From NCBI GenBank assembly GCA_038562555.1, contig JBCFBK010000010.1, positions 51,234 through 115,233 on the forward strand: a stretch of 64,000 bases of DNA. The letters are read 5' to 3'. Shown in pieces: positions 33,885 through 43,501 of the stretch. Source of the stretch: JBCFBK01 sp038562555. Lineage in GTDB: Bacteria; Bacteroidota; Bacteroidia; Bacteroidales; Prolixibacteraceae. The first letter of the stretch is position 1. Every line of letters begins with the position of its first letter. The notes below the pieces were generated by a model. It was not told the DNA's origin. It did not search any database and worked only from the letters and a program-made list of their open reading frames with translations. The translations under genes were made by a program, and so were the position numbers.

Positions 33885-36125
33885 ATGAAGACAAGAACAC
33901 TGTGGATAACTTTTACCCTCGTTATGGTGATCTCGTTCGGAATACTTGGCTATTTTGGCCGCGAGATTTATCGTAAGGCGCCTCCGATTCCTGAAAAGAT
34001 CGTTACTGAAGACGGAACTGTACTGGCCAGCAAGTCGGATATTCAGGACGGACAGAATGTCTGGCAATCGATGGGAGGACAGGAAGTAGGTTCCATTTGG
34101 GGCCACGGAGCTTACCTGGCTCCTGACTGGAGTGCCGACTGGCTGCATCGCGAAGCCGTTTTTATTCTCAACGAATGGGCGGAAAAAGATTATTCCGTGA
34201 GCTACGACGAGCTGCATAAAGAAGAGCAGGCCAGGCTGCAGCAGCGGTTGAAACAGGAAATGCGTACCAACACTTATGATCCCAACACAAAGTCAATCAC
34301 CGTATCAGCTGTCAGGGGAAAAGCATTTCAGGAGATCAGCCGGCATTATGAAGGCCTGTTTATGAACGATGACTCCAAGGATGATTTACGCGAAGCCTAC
34401 AGTATCCCTGCCAACAGCATCAAAGACCAGGGAAGAATGAAACAGATGAATGCATTTTTTTTCTGGGCGAGCTGGGTAACCGTAACGGAACGTCCGGGTG
34501 AAACAATCACCTATACCAATAACTGGCCGGCCGAAAAACTTGTCGGGAACGAACCCACCGGAGCCCTGCTGCTTTGGACCGGCTTCAGTGTCATCATCCT
34601 CCTGTTAGGCATTGGATTACTTGCCTGGTACTATGCCTCACATAAGGACGAAGACGAATATCACAAAGTTCCGGACGTGAATCCGATATCCGGGGCAAAA
34701 ATGACCCCATCCATGAAAGCCACCTTAAAGTATTTCTGGGTGGTGACAGCGCTGATCCTGGTCCAGATTCTGATGGGTGTGATCACGGCGCATTACGGCG
34801 TTGAAGGTCTGGGATTTTACGGATTGCCGCTGGCTGATTTTCTGCCCTATTCCATCTCCAGAACCTGGCACGTACAACTGGGCATTTTCTGGATCGCCAC
34901 ATCCTGGCTTGCCACCGGTCTGTTTATTGCGCCCGCCGTTTCAGGCAAAGAACCAAAGTTTCAGGTGCTCGGCGTGAATTTTCTCTTCATTGCACTGCTA
35001 ATCATCGTTGTCGGATCACTGGCCGGCCAGTGGATGGGTGTTATGCAAAAGCTGGGACTGGTCGAAAACTTCTGGTTTGGTCACCAGGGTTATGAATATG
35101 TTGATCTGGGAAGGTTCTGGCAGGCATTTCTGCTCATTGGCCTTTTCCTCTGGTTGTTCCTGATGGGGAGAGCTTTATGGCCGGCTTTAAGAAAGGGAAG
35201 CGATAACAGGCATTTGTTGGTTTTATTCCTGATCGCTTCGATTGCCATTGCTGTATTTTATGCCGCCGGTTTGATGTGGGGGCGGCAAACTCACCTGGCT
35301 ATCGCCGAATACTGGCGCTGGTGGGTGGTCCATTTATGGGTAGAAGGCTTCTTCGAGGTCTTTGCAACCGTGGCTATCGCCTTCCTCTTTGTGCGGATGC
35401 AACTGATCCGGGCATCCATTGCCACCGTAACTGTTTTGTTCTCCACAATTGTCTTCCTGTCAGGGGGAATCCTGGGGACGTTCCACCACCTGTATTTTTC
35501 GGGAACACCCACATCGATACTTGCCCTCGGCGCATCTTTCAGCGCGTTGGAAGTCGTTCCCCTGGTGTTGATTGGTTTTGAAGCCTATCACAATATGAAG
35601 CTCAGCCGGGCGCATGAATGGGTCAAAGCATACAAATGGCCCATCTACTTCTTCATTGCGGTGGCTTTCTGGAACTTTCTGGGAGCCGGTATCTTTGGAT
35701 TTCTGATTAATCCGCCTATTGCCCTTTACTACATGCAGGGACTTAACACGACTCCGCTGCACGGCCACACAGCCTTATTCGGTGTGTACGGTATGCTGGG
35801 AATGGGACTCATGCTGTTTGTGCTGAGAGACATGGACCTCAACGTTGTCTGGAAAGAAAAAACCCTCCGGATCGCCTTCTGGTCGTTGAACATCGGACTG
35901 CTCCTCATGGCTATACTCAGTTTGCTTCCCGTCGGACTGGCGCAAACAATGGCCAGCGTGAAATATGGTTTGTGGTACGCCCGCTCCGCTGAATTCCTCG
36001 CCAGCCCCACGCTTGAGTTCTTCCGCTGGCTGCGCGCCATCGGCGATACTATCTTCGCCATCGGAGCACTTTACCTGGGCTGGTTCGTATTCGGACTTAA
36101 GACAGGCTGGTCAATAAAAAAATAA
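33885..36125 (+). CDS. norB: Quinol-dependent nitric oxide reductase (qNOR)
   Basis: Reduces 2 NO to N2O with electrons from quinol at the inner membrane. The 746-aa protein has an N-terminal membrane anchor, a large periplasmic cytochrome c-like but heme-free domain (ASKSDIQDGQNVWQSMGGQEVGSIWGHGAYLAPDWSADWLHREA), and then about 12-14 helices of the heme-copper oxidase fold. Metal-site residues are visible in HVQLGIFW, VVHLWVEGFFEVF (FeB His and Glu), GTFHHLYFSGTP (two FeB His) and HGHTALFGVYG. Single-subunit length and fused N-terminal domain identify the qNOR rather than the cNOR type. Divergent from the Rrf2 regulator, with a shared operator, so induced by NO. Detoxification seems likelier than full denitrification, as no other denitrification gene is in view. 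Confidence 0.95.
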   Translation: MKTRTLWITFTLVMVISFGILGYFGREIYRKAPPIPEKIVTEDGTVLASKSDIQDGQNVWQSMGGQEVGSIWGHGAYLAPDWSADWLHREAVFILNEWAEKDYSVSYDELHKEEQARLQQRLKQEMRTNTYDPNTKSITVSAVRGKAFQEISRHYEGLFMNDDSKDDLREAYSIPANSIKDQGRMKQMNAFFFWASWVTVTERPGETITYTNNWPAEKLVGNEPTGALLLWTGFSVIILLLGIGLLAWYYASHKDEDEYHKVPDVNPISGAKMTPSMKATLKYFWVVTALILVQILMGVITAHYGVEGLGFYGLPLADFLPYSISRTWHVQLGIFWIATSWLATGLFIAPAVSGKEPKFQVLGVNFLFIALLIIVVGSLAGQWMGVMQKLGLVENFWFGHQGYEYVDLGRFWQAFLLIGLFLWLFLMGRALWPALRKGSDNRHLLVLFLIASIAIAVFYAAGLMWGRQTHLAIAEYWRWWVVHLWVEGFFEVFATVAIAFLFVRMQLIRASIATVTVLFSTIVFLSGGILGTFHHLYFSGTPTSILALGASFSALEVVPLVLIGFEAYHNMKLSRAHEWVKAYKWPIYFFIAVAFWNFLGAGIFGFLINPPIALYYMQGLNTTPLHGHTALFGVYGMLGMGLMLFVLRDMDLNVVWKEKTLRIAFWSLNIGLLLMAILSLLPVGLAQTMASVKYGLWYARSAEFLASPTLEFFRWLRAIGDTIFAIGALYLGWFVFGLKTGWSIKK

Positions 36126-36145
36126 AGACACAAAAGAAATCTTTT

Positions 36146-36181
36146 AAAGAGGCGGGCGTTCCATCGACCCGCCTCTTTTTA
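36146..36181 (+). terminator. Terminator of the NO reductase gene
   Basis: An 11-bp GC-rich stem (36146-36156 with 36168-36178) is followed by a short T run, 21 nt after the stop codon. Confidence 0.85.
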
Positions 36182-36323
36182 TTGCCGGTACCTCTCCCCG
36201 CGAAACAAATGCAGACGGCTGAAAGCTTCAACCGGAGAATGACTTTATAAACATCCTTCCACAATTTGCTGACATTTTTACACTTGTTCCTTAATTTTTT
36301 CGAATCTCTTTATTCTTAAAATG

Positions 36324-36331
36324 TATATTTG
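36324..36331 (+). promoter_or_regulatory. -7 box (TATATTTG) of the ECF sigma gene
   Basis: TATATTTG matches the consensus and lies 25 nt before the chosen ATG at 36356. The -33 box is weak. Its position rules out the upstream TTG at 36329 as start. Confidence 0.45.
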
Positions 36332-36355
36332 AAACAGATATTTCCATTTCCGTCA

Positions 36356-36943
36356 ATGAAAGAAGATAAATACATCTGGGAAGAGTTCAAAAATGAAAAG
36401 GAACAGGCCCTTTCCTATATTTATCATCAGCACATTGACTTTTTGTTCAGCTATGGCAAAAAATTTACAAAAGACAAGGACTTTTTGATGGATGTTATCC
36501 AGGACCTGTTTTACAGCCTGATTAAATCGCGGAAAAACCTGGGCGAAACCGATAACATCCGGCTTTACTTACTAAAATCCTTCCGGAGAATGCTGATCAG
36601 GGAAATGGACCGGTCTAAAAAACAGGCTGATCTTCAAAATCAATACCGGTTCGAACCTGAAATTGTGTTTTCGATCGAAGAAAATCTGATCGGCGATGAA
36701 GAAAGATCGAAAGCGCTCAGTTTTATTCAGCAGGGAATGAAAGCGCTTAACTCAAAGCAACGCGAAGTCTTGTATTATAAATATACCTGCGAATTTACTT
36801 ATCCCGAAATCTGTGAGATCATGTCGGTCACGCCCGATTCGGCCCGCCAACTGGTGTCACGCGCCATTCAATCCATGAAAAAGTATCTTTCAGCAAATGA
36901 TTTCTTTCTTATGCTCATTTTTAAAAAACTAAAAACTTTTTAA
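36356..36943 (+). CDS. ECF-type RNA polymerase sigma factor (SusC/D locus regulator)
   Basis: A 195-aa sigma-70 family factor with region 2 (ALSYIYHQHIDFLFSYGKKF, DFLMDVIQDLFYSLI) and region 4 (ALNSKQREVLYYKYTCEFTYPEICEIMSVTPDSARQLVSRAIQSMKK), the helix-turn-helix that binds the -35 element. Followed 64 nt later by a FecR anti-sigma gene and then SusC/SusD. This is the standard trans-envelope signalling set in which glycan binding by SusC frees the sigma factor. The ATG at 36356 is preferred over the TTG at 36329, which lies within the -7 box. Confidence 0.88.
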   Translation: MKEDKYIWEEFKNEKEQALSYIYHQHIDFLFSYGKKFTKDKDFLMDVIQDLFYSLIKSRKNLGETDNIRLYLLKSFRRMLIREMDRSKKQADLQNQYRFEPEIVFSIEENLIGDEERSKALSFIQQGMKALNSKQREVLYYKYTCEFTYPEICEIMSVTPDSARQLVSRAIQSMKKYLSANDFFLMLIFKKLKTF

Positions 36944-37007
36944 AATAAATCCGGATTTCTGTCACAAACTGAATTTCCTTGTCTTATTATAGATATAAAG
37001 GAGATTC

Positions 37008-38198
37008 ATGAAACCTATGAAACGATTTACGGACAGTTCGGTGGAAGAATTAGTGGAAGACCCTGAATTTATTTCTGCCGTTAAACAAGCAAAGACAGAA
37101 ACTGAATGGGCTCAATTTCTGCAGTTACATGACGGACCGAAGGGGAATATGCTCCAGGCGAGGAAATTCATCCGGCTGATGCAGACAACCGATGAAATCC
37201 TTCCTGAAAAGGAAATCCTTTGGAAAGCCATCAGCAAAATGGAACGGAAACACAGGCACACCGGTGAAAACAGAAAAATTATACGATATATCGGCATGGC
37301 CGCCTCCATCATCGTCATCTTTGCCATTAGCAGCTTATTGCGTTCAAAACTTCAACTGCACGAAAGCCCATACCGGTTTTCAGAATCTTCAGGTACAGAA
37401 AATTCGGTGCTGATCCTTCCGGGAGGAGAAAAAGTAGATCTGAAAAAAACCGATTCAGAACTTGCCGTGTTAAATGACCAGGAGGCCATTCAAATCGATC
37501 AGGACAGCATTGTAAAAGCCGACATCGCTGACACGAAGAAGGCGATGAATGAGATGATCATCCCGTTCGGGAAAAAGTCAAAGCTGACGCTGGCCGACGG
37601 TACCATCGTCTGGTTAAACGCAGGCAGCCGCTTTGCATTTCCACAGAAATTTGAAGGCAGCAATCGAGAGGTATTCCTTGATGGCGAAGCTTATTTTGAG
37701 GTGGCAAAAAATAAGGAACAGCCCTTTATTGTTCATTCAAACGATTTTCAGGTTGAAGTATTGGGCACAAAATTCAACGTTTGCGGCTATTCATCCGACA
37801 ACTACAGTGAAGCGCTCCTTTTGGAGGGAAGCGTTAATATCCGGGTCAAAGGCCGGCTTTTTAAAGATGAACTGCTGATGTCACCGAACCAGAAAGCGAC
37901 CTGGAGCAAAGAACGGAAAGAAATCAGCCTGCGCAGCGAACCCTCACCGGAACTATCGATCGCCTGGGTAAAAGGATGGTACGAGTTTTCGGATGAAAAC
38001 CTGGAACAGGTCCTGACAAAAATTGAACGGTATTATAATGTAAAATTTCAATACAACCCTGCTTTTATTTCCAGGGCATTACCCGTCTCAGGTAAATTGG
38101 ACCTGAAAGAATCAATCGGCGAAGTAATGACCGTTATATCGGAAGTGGCAAAAATTGACTATCAAATTGCGGGCGACAATCTAATCATCATCAACTAA
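37008..38198 (+). CDS. FecR family anti-sigma factor
   Basis: A 396-aa single-pass inner-membrane protein: a cytoplasmic N-terminus that binds sigma, a membrane segment around residues 88-108 (IIRYIGMAASIIVIFAISSLL), then a periplasmic FecR domain (FGKKSKLTLADGTIVWLNAGS, FLDGEAYFEVAKNKEQPF, VLGTKFNVCGY) and a C-terminal DUF4974 domain (EFSDENLEQVLTKIERYYNVKF). It relays the signal from the STN domain of the next gene's SusC protein to the ECF sigma factor. Confidence 0.92.
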   Translation: MKPMKRFTDSSVEELVEDPEFISAVKQAKTETEWAQFLQLHDGPKGNMLQARKFIRLMQTTDEILPEKEILWKAISKMERKHRHTGENRKIIRYIGMAASIIVIFAISSLLRSKLQLHESPYRFSESSGTENSVLILPGGEKVDLKKTDSELAVLNDQEAIQIDQDSIVKADIADTKKAMNEMIIPFGKKSKLTLADGTIVWLNAGSRFAFPQKFEGSNREVFLDGEAYFEVAKNKEQPFIVHSNDFQVEVLGTKFNVCGYSSDNYSEALLLEGSVNIRVKGRLFKDELLMSPNQKATWSKERKEISLRSEPSPELSIAWVKGWYEFSDENLEQVLTKIERYYNVKFQYNPAFISRALPVSGKLDLKESIGEVMTVISEVAKIDYQIAGDNLIIIN

Positions 38199-38281
38199 AT
38201 AAAAACAATATCATGATAAAAAAATTCTTCTCCGGATGAGGGGCAGGTTCTTTAAATAAAACTTTTACAAAACAGGTAAAA

Positions 38282-38314
38282 GAAAACCGGGGAATTGGGC
38301 CTCCGCCGGTTTTC
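38282..38314 (+). other. Stem-loop in the susC leader
   Basis: GAAAACCGG (38282-38290) pairs perfectly with CCGGTTTTC (38306-38314), 15-nt loop, ending 41 nt before the chosen susC start at 38356. It would also sit right against an alternative ATG at 38317. Possible attenuator or processing site between fecR and susC. Confidence 0.5.
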
Positions 38315-38355
38315 AAATGACCAACAAGTGGTATTATAAAAAATCAAACAAAATT

Positions 38356-41300
38356 ATGAAAAAAAAACGAAATGGATGGTGCTGTCTGTTTAGCACGAGA
38401 TCAAAATTGTTATTGAAAATGAAACTTCTAACTTTTGTTTTGTTTGTTTCCGTCGTTTCTGTTACAGCCAACAACGGCTATTCTCAAAAGACAAAGTTCA
38501 ACATGTCGATGGAGAATAAGACGGTGCAGCAGATTTTCGAGGAAATTGAACGCAAAAGCGAATTCATTCTTTTTTACAGCAAAGAATCGGTCGACCTGGA
38601 CAGAAAAGTAAGCGTTTTCGTCACCGACGAAACGGTTAACTCAATTCTTGACCAGGTTTTAGACGGCACCAGTAACTATTATAAAATCTATGGGCGTCAA
38701 ATTGCGATCCTCTCGAAGGAAAATCCGGAGATCCCTTCCCTGCCGGGAAAATCAGTCGCGGTAACGGAGCAGAAAAAGGTAACCGGATCTGTCAAAGATG
38801 TGAAAGGACTGCCCTTGCCGGGGGTAACGGTGATCATAAAAGGAAGCTCCGTTGGCTCGACGACCGACTTTGACGGCCGGTTTTCAATTCAGGTTTCAGA
38901 TCCAAAAGCAACGCTGGTCATCTCTTACATTGGAATGAAACCCCTTGAATTCCAACTGGACGGGAAAGACCAGGTGGATGTTGTCATGGAAGAAGATAAC
39001 TTCTCGCTGAATGAGGTCGTGGTAACCGCATTAGGCATTAAACGCCAGTTAAAAGCTTTGGGATATGCCGTATCGGAAGTCAGCCAGGAGGAAATTACGG
39101 CAGGTCGTGAATCCAATGTCATGTCGGCTCTTTCAGGCAAGGTTGCCGGTGTCGATATATCAACAACCAGCGCGGGTCCCTCCGGATCTACCCGCGTCAT
39201 TATCCGCGGGAACTCCCAATTGTCAGGTTCCAACCTGCCCTTATACGTGATTGATGGCGTGCCCATGGACAACACGCAACTGGGAAGCGCCGGAAAATGG
39301 GGAGGATATGATTTCGGAGACGGACTTTCAGCCTTAAATTCGGCCGATATCGAGTCGATATCGGTGTTAAAGGGAGCTTCTGCCTCAGCCCTTTATGGCT
39401 CCAGAGCTTCAAACGGGGTTGTTTTAATTACTACAAAAACAGCGAAAAAAGAAAAAGGACTGGGAGTCGAGCTCTCTTTGAATATCAATGCCGTAACGCT
39501 GAGCTCCGGCTTTAACGACTACCAGCGGGTTTACGGACAGGGACGGAACGGGCAGCTAACGCTCGACGCCGCCGATGCCCGCTCATCCACCCAGTCGGCC
39601 TGGGGAGCCAAACTGGATCCCAATCTGACCATGCCGATCTACAACGGCGAAATTAAACCGTTCGGGAACGTCAATGATAATATTCTTTCTTTTTTCAGAA
39701 CAGGGATCACCGCCACCAATTCGATCGCTTTTTCGGGCGGAAATGAAACAAGCGATTTCCGGCTGTCTATTTCCGATTTAAGGAATACGGACATTGTGCC
39801 TGAATCGGACATGGCCCGTACCTCGTTTATGTTTAAGGGAGGAAGTAAGTTAGGCGAAAAAATAAGGGTGGAGGCCCGCGCCAATTACATGCGCGAAAAG
39901 GTAAACAACCGTCCTGCGCTTTCCGACAGCCCCAATAACATTGGCAACGCCCTCATTGGAATCGCTCCCAACTTTGACCAGAAATGGTTGTCGACAGGCT
40001 ACAAAGACGAGTTTGGACGATACAACCAGTGGAATGGCAACGAATACCGTCTGAACCCCTACTGGATCATCAACGAAATGACCAACACCTCTGTCAAAGA
40101 CCGGGTCATGGGGCACGTTCAGTTTAATTATGATGTCACCTCATTCTTAAGTTTCCAATTGAAGGCGGGCACCGATTTTTACACCTTTCGGCTGACCGAG
40201 TTTACACCCATATCCACTCCGGGGGCTGCAAACGGGACGATGGCCGAGCGGAGCGTAAAAGTATTTGAAAATAACTATGAAGGACTGATCCGCTTTCACA
40301 AGCAGGTAGGCGAATCGTGGGATCTTTCGGCTTTTGTTGGGGGCAACCTGATGCACTACCAGTCCGAAACTTTTTCCAACACGGGAACCGGACAGGTAAT
40401 CCCGGGCTTAGAGGCTATCACCAATTATAATGACTTCACACTTGAAAACAGCCTGTACCGGAAAAAAGTAAACTCGGTATACGGATCTGTCAACTTAGGA
40501 TACAAGGATTTTGCCTTCGTCGATTTTACGTTACGGAATGATATCTCTTCGACCCTTTCCAAAGAAAACCGTTCGTACATGTACCCTTCCGTATCGGGAA
40601 GCCTGGTATTTTCACAGTTGCTCAAACTTGAAAAAGGAGCCCTTTCGTTTGGAAAGATCAGGGCTTCGTGGGCTAATGTGGGAGGGGACACTGAACCTTA
40701 CCGGTTGAACCTGAACTACGGATTACGGTCGTTCACCTTCCAGGGAAATGCTTTGGGAGAGATTTCATCGACTACCATCCCACTCTACAATCTGAAACCA
40801 ACCTCAACCTATTCCTATGAAATCGGAATGGACCTGCGATTTTTCAAAGACCGCTTAGCAATCGACCTGGGTTATTATAATCAGTCCACAAAAGATCAGA
40901 TTATCAGCCTGCCCATTTCCAGAACATCCGGATTTGAATACGCAATGGTGAACGCGGGGGAGATCGTGAATAAAGGTGTTGAGCTGTCACTGACAGGAAT
41001 TCCCGTTCAAACCAGAAATTTTGAATGGTCGTCAACAATCAATCTCTCAAAAAACGATAACGAAGTGGTTAAATTGCATCCGGATGCCGTGAATTATGAG
41101 CTGGCATCGGCACGTTGGGCAAATGCATCGATTTACGCCACAGAGGGGGAACCTTACGGGGTCATTGTAGGCAAAAAATTCAGCCGGACCGCAGATGGAA
41201 GCGTCATCTTTGACCGGGGATTGCCGACTTACGACAGTGACTTGTCGGTCCTGGGAAACGGAAATTACGATTTTATAATAGGGGCCGGTAACCGGTTTAC

Positions 41301-41868
41301 CTACAGACGATTCAGTTTAAATGTCCTGTTTGACATGAAATGGGGGGCTGATCTCTATTCCATGACCGCCATGCAGTCGCACTCAAACGGAACATCCAAA
41401 AATACACTTGAAGGCCGTAAAGAATGGTATGAATCGGAAGAGCTGAGGCGTTCACAAAATATTGCTGTAGCCGACTGGACACCGACCGGCGGAAAAATAG
41501 GAAAAGGCGTAAAGAACGTGGGTACGTCCGAAAATCCCGAGTACGTCACCAACGATGTTCCGGTGAATCCGCAATCCTACTGGGCCAGCATTTATGAAAA
41601 TACTCCGGAACCATACATCTATGATGCTTCGTATGTCAAGCTCCGTGAACTGACGTTCTCCTATTCCCTTCCTGCCCGGCTGTTTGCGAAGACAACCATT
41701 GAGGAAATATCGGTAACAGCCTATGGCCGTAACCTGTGGATCCTGCATTCCAACATGAAGAACGTGGATCCCGAGTCGAATTACAATAACGGCAACGGTC
41801 AAGGGTTCGAATACGGATCTTTACCGTCCAGAAGGACATATGGATTAGGTATCAATATTAAATTTTAA
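38356..41868 (+). CDS. SusC/RagA family TonB-dependent transporter with N-terminal STN signalling domain
   Basis: Outer-membrane glycan importer (1170 aa). A signal peptide (LLLKMKLLTFVLFVSVVSVTA) leads to the STN domain (about 55-125: MSMENKTVQQIFEEIERKSEF ... VDLDRKVSVFV) that contacts FecR, then a carboxypeptidase-like domain (GSVKDVKGLPLPGVTVIIKG), the plug (VVTALGIKRQLKALGYAVSEV ... GVDISTTSAGPSGSTRVIIRG ... VIDGVPMDN) and the barrel ending GLGINIKF. The frame also opens at an ATG at 38317, but relatives start MKKKRN, and the stem-loop at 38282-38314 leaves little room for a ribosome there. Followed 4 nt later by susD. Confidence 0.93.
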   Translation: MKKKRNGWCCLFSTRSKLLLKMKLLTFVLFVSVVSVTANNGYSQKTKFNMSMENKTVQQIFEEIERKSEFILFYSKESVDLDRKVSVFVTDETVNSILDQVLDGTSNYYKIYGRQIAILSKENPEIPSLPGKSVAVTEQKKVTGSVKDVKGLPLPGVTVIIKGSSVGSTTDFDGRFSIQVSDPKATLVISYIGMKPLEFQLDGKDQVDVVMEEDNFSLNEVVVTALGIKRQLKALGYAVSEVSQEEITAGRESNVMSALSGKVAGVDISTTSAGPSGSTRVIIRGNSQLSGSNLPLYVIDGVPMDNTQLGSAGKWGGYDFGDGLSALNSADIESISVLKGASASALYGSRASNGVVLITTKTAKKEKGLGVELSLNINAVTLSSGFNDYQRVYGQGRNGQLTLDAADARSSTQSAWGAKLDPNLTMPIYNGEIKPFGNVNDNILSFFRTGITATNSIAFSGGNETSDFRLSISDLRNTDIVPESDMARTSFMFKGGSKLGEKIRVEARANYMREKVNNRPALSDSPNNIGNALIGIAPNFDQKWLSTGYKDEFGRYNQWNGNEYRLNPYWIINEMTNTSVKDRVMGHVQFNYDVTSFLSFQLKAGTDFYTFRLTEFTPISTPGAANGTMAERSVKVFENNYEGLIRFHKQVGESWDLSAFVGGNLMHYQSETFSNTGTGQVIPGLEAITNYNDFTLENSLYRKKVNSVYGSVNLGYKDFAFVDFTLRNDISSTLSKENRSYMYPSVSGSLVFSQLLKLEKGALSFGKIRASWANVGGDTEPYRLNLNYGLRSFTFQGNALGEISSTTIPLYNLKPTSTYSYEIGMDLRFFKDRLAIDLGYYNQSTKDQIISLPISRTSGFEYAMVNAGEIVNKGVELSLTGIPVQTRNFEWSSTINLSKNDNEVVKLHPDAVNYELASARWANASIYATEGEPYGVIVGKKFSRTADGSVIFDRGLPTYDSDLSVLGNGNYDFIIGAGNRFTYRRFSLNVLFDMKWGADLYSMTAMQSHSNGTSKNTLEGRKEWYESEELRRSQNIAVADWTPTGGKIGKGVKNVGTSENPEYVTNDVPVNPQSYWASIYENTPEPYIYDASYVKLRELTFSYSLPARLFAKTTIEEISVTAYGRNLWILHSNMKNVDPESNYNNGNGQGFEYGSLPSRRTYGLGINIKF

Positions 41869-41872
41869 CCTG

Positions 41873-43477
41873 ATGATCATGAAGAAAATAAACTATATCC
41901 TCCCCCTGTTCATGCTGTTGATTACTTTCGGATGCTCGGATTTTGATGAGTTAAACATGGACCCGACCAAATCGACAGACATGGATCCAAACCTGCAGAT
42001 CCCCACCATTCAAATGAGGCAAACAGAGAATCATCAGGAATGGCACCGCTATTTATCTTATCCGACGGGCTTTATGAACCAGTGGACCGGTAACTGGTCG
42101 ACTGTCGAATACGGCGGGCACGCCAAGAAGTATGATAACTTTATGGAACAAATGTGGGTTTCTTATTATCCCATCATTATCCGGGATGTGGTAGACGTAG
42201 TCCAGCGCACAAAGGATCAGCCGGAACTGGTCAATGTTCATTCCATTGCACGGATTTTACGGGTCCAGTGCTTTCTCAAGCTGACCGATTTTTATGGCGA
42301 CGTCCCCTATTTTGATGCAGGCATGGGTTACTATAACGGTGTGTTCAAACCAAAATATGATAAACAGGAAGACATCTATAATGACTTTTTCAAAGAACTC
42401 GAAGAAGCCTGTACTGCGCTTGATCCTGATGCCGATTTGATTACCCATGATCTGTATTATAACGGGAACATCGAAAAATGGAAGAAATTTGGGAATTCAC
42501 TGCGCCTGCGTATCGCCATGCGCCTGACCAAAGCCGACCCGGCCAAAGCCCGTCAGCAGGCAGAAGCCGCCATCGCCGCAGGTGTCTTTGAATCGAATGA
42601 CGACATTTGTTTCATCAAACACGAAAACTTTCAGAATCCATCGGAAGGTGTCGGAAAGGGAAATGGCCTCGCCATTCGCTTGTCGAACCCCGAAGACCCC
42701 ACCCAAAATGCTTTTCGTTTGACGACAGAACTGGTTAAGGCTATGGAAGACAGCAAAGATCCCCGGATCCTGTATTATGGCGGTTGTTACTACACCGATG
42801 CAAACCGCACCGATATTACCGCGCAGGTAAAAGAGCAGTTACTGCTGTATCAGGAGATGAGCCTTCCCGCACAAAGCTTCTCCTGGGATGAAGGTATCTG
42901 GCGGGCCCCGATCGATGTGGTGATAAACGGAGCAACCGTTGCGGTGGAACACAACTACCAACGGCTTCAGCCTTCCAAATTAATCACCGCCTTTGATGCA
43001 CCCTATCTGCACATGAGTTATGCCGAGGTCAAATTCTTAATGGCCGAAGCTGCTTTCAGGGGTTGGAATACCGGTGGCGGTGATGCCAACACGCATTTTC
43101 AGGAAGGTCTTGAAGCAGCCGTCAGGCAGTGGTCCCTTTTTGGGGTTAGCGAATTTGATGAACGGGCAATCAGCGATTTCAAGGCTTTCAATACGCTCAC
43201 AGCCGGCAAGGAACTGCTGCAGATCAACACCCAGTTGTGGGTGCTTCACTTCATGGATCCGATGGAAACCTGGGCCAACTGGAGGAGATCGGGAATGCCG
43301 GCGGTTACGTTCTATAACCGGTACCCTGCCGAAAACCAGTCAAACGGACAAACCCCCAGACGGTTGCAGTATCCGACCGAGGAACAGTTGAAAAATAAAG
43401 CCAACTATGATGAAGCGATCACACGAATGGGTGGAACCGACGATTGGTTAACCCGTGTATGGTGGGATAAAGAATAA
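41873..43477 (+). CDS. SusD/RagB family outer-membrane lipoprotein
   Basis: A 534-aa surface lipoprotein that forms the lid of the SusC transporter. The signal peptide ends in a lipobox (LLITFGCSDFDELNMDP). The N-terminal region (LRVQCFLKLTDFYGDVPYFDAG) is the TPR-rich SusD core of the SusD-like 2 type, and DAPYLHMSYAEVKFLMAEAAFRG is the usual late helix pair. It lies 4 nt behind susC. Glycan specificity is suggested only by the GH18 genes that follow. Confidence 0.92.
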   Translation: MIMKKINYILPLFMLLITFGCSDFDELNMDPTKSTDMDPNLQIPTIQMRQTENHQEWHRYLSYPTGFMNQWTGNWSTVEYGGHAKKYDNFMEQMWVSYYPIIIRDVVDVVQRTKDQPELVNVHSIARILRVQCFLKLTDFYGDVPYFDAGMGYYNGVFKPKYDKQEDIYNDFFKELEEACTALDPDADLITHDLYYNGNIEKWKKFGNSLRLRIAMRLTKADPAKARQQAEAAIAAGVFESNDDICFIKHENFQNPSEGVGKGNGLAIRLSNPEDPTQNAFRLTTELVKAMEDSKDPRILYYGGCYYTDANRTDITAQVKEQLLLYQEMSLPAQSFSWDEGIWRAPIDVVINGATVAVEHNYQRLQPSKLITAFDAPYLHMSYAEVKFLMAEAAFRGWNTGGGDANTHFQEGLEAAVRQWSLFGVSEFDERAISDFKAFNTLTAGKELLQINTQLWVLHFMDPMETWANWRRSGMPAVTFYNRYPAENQSNGQTPRRLQYPTEEQLKNKANYDEAITRMGGTDDWLTRVWWDKE

Positions 43478-43501
43478 TACAAACCTTGTAAAATTAAAGC
43501 A

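Noticed and set aside
38213..38239. Short leader peptide (8 codons) before susC
   Set aside because: Too short and without supporting features; chance ATG-to-stop distances like this are common.
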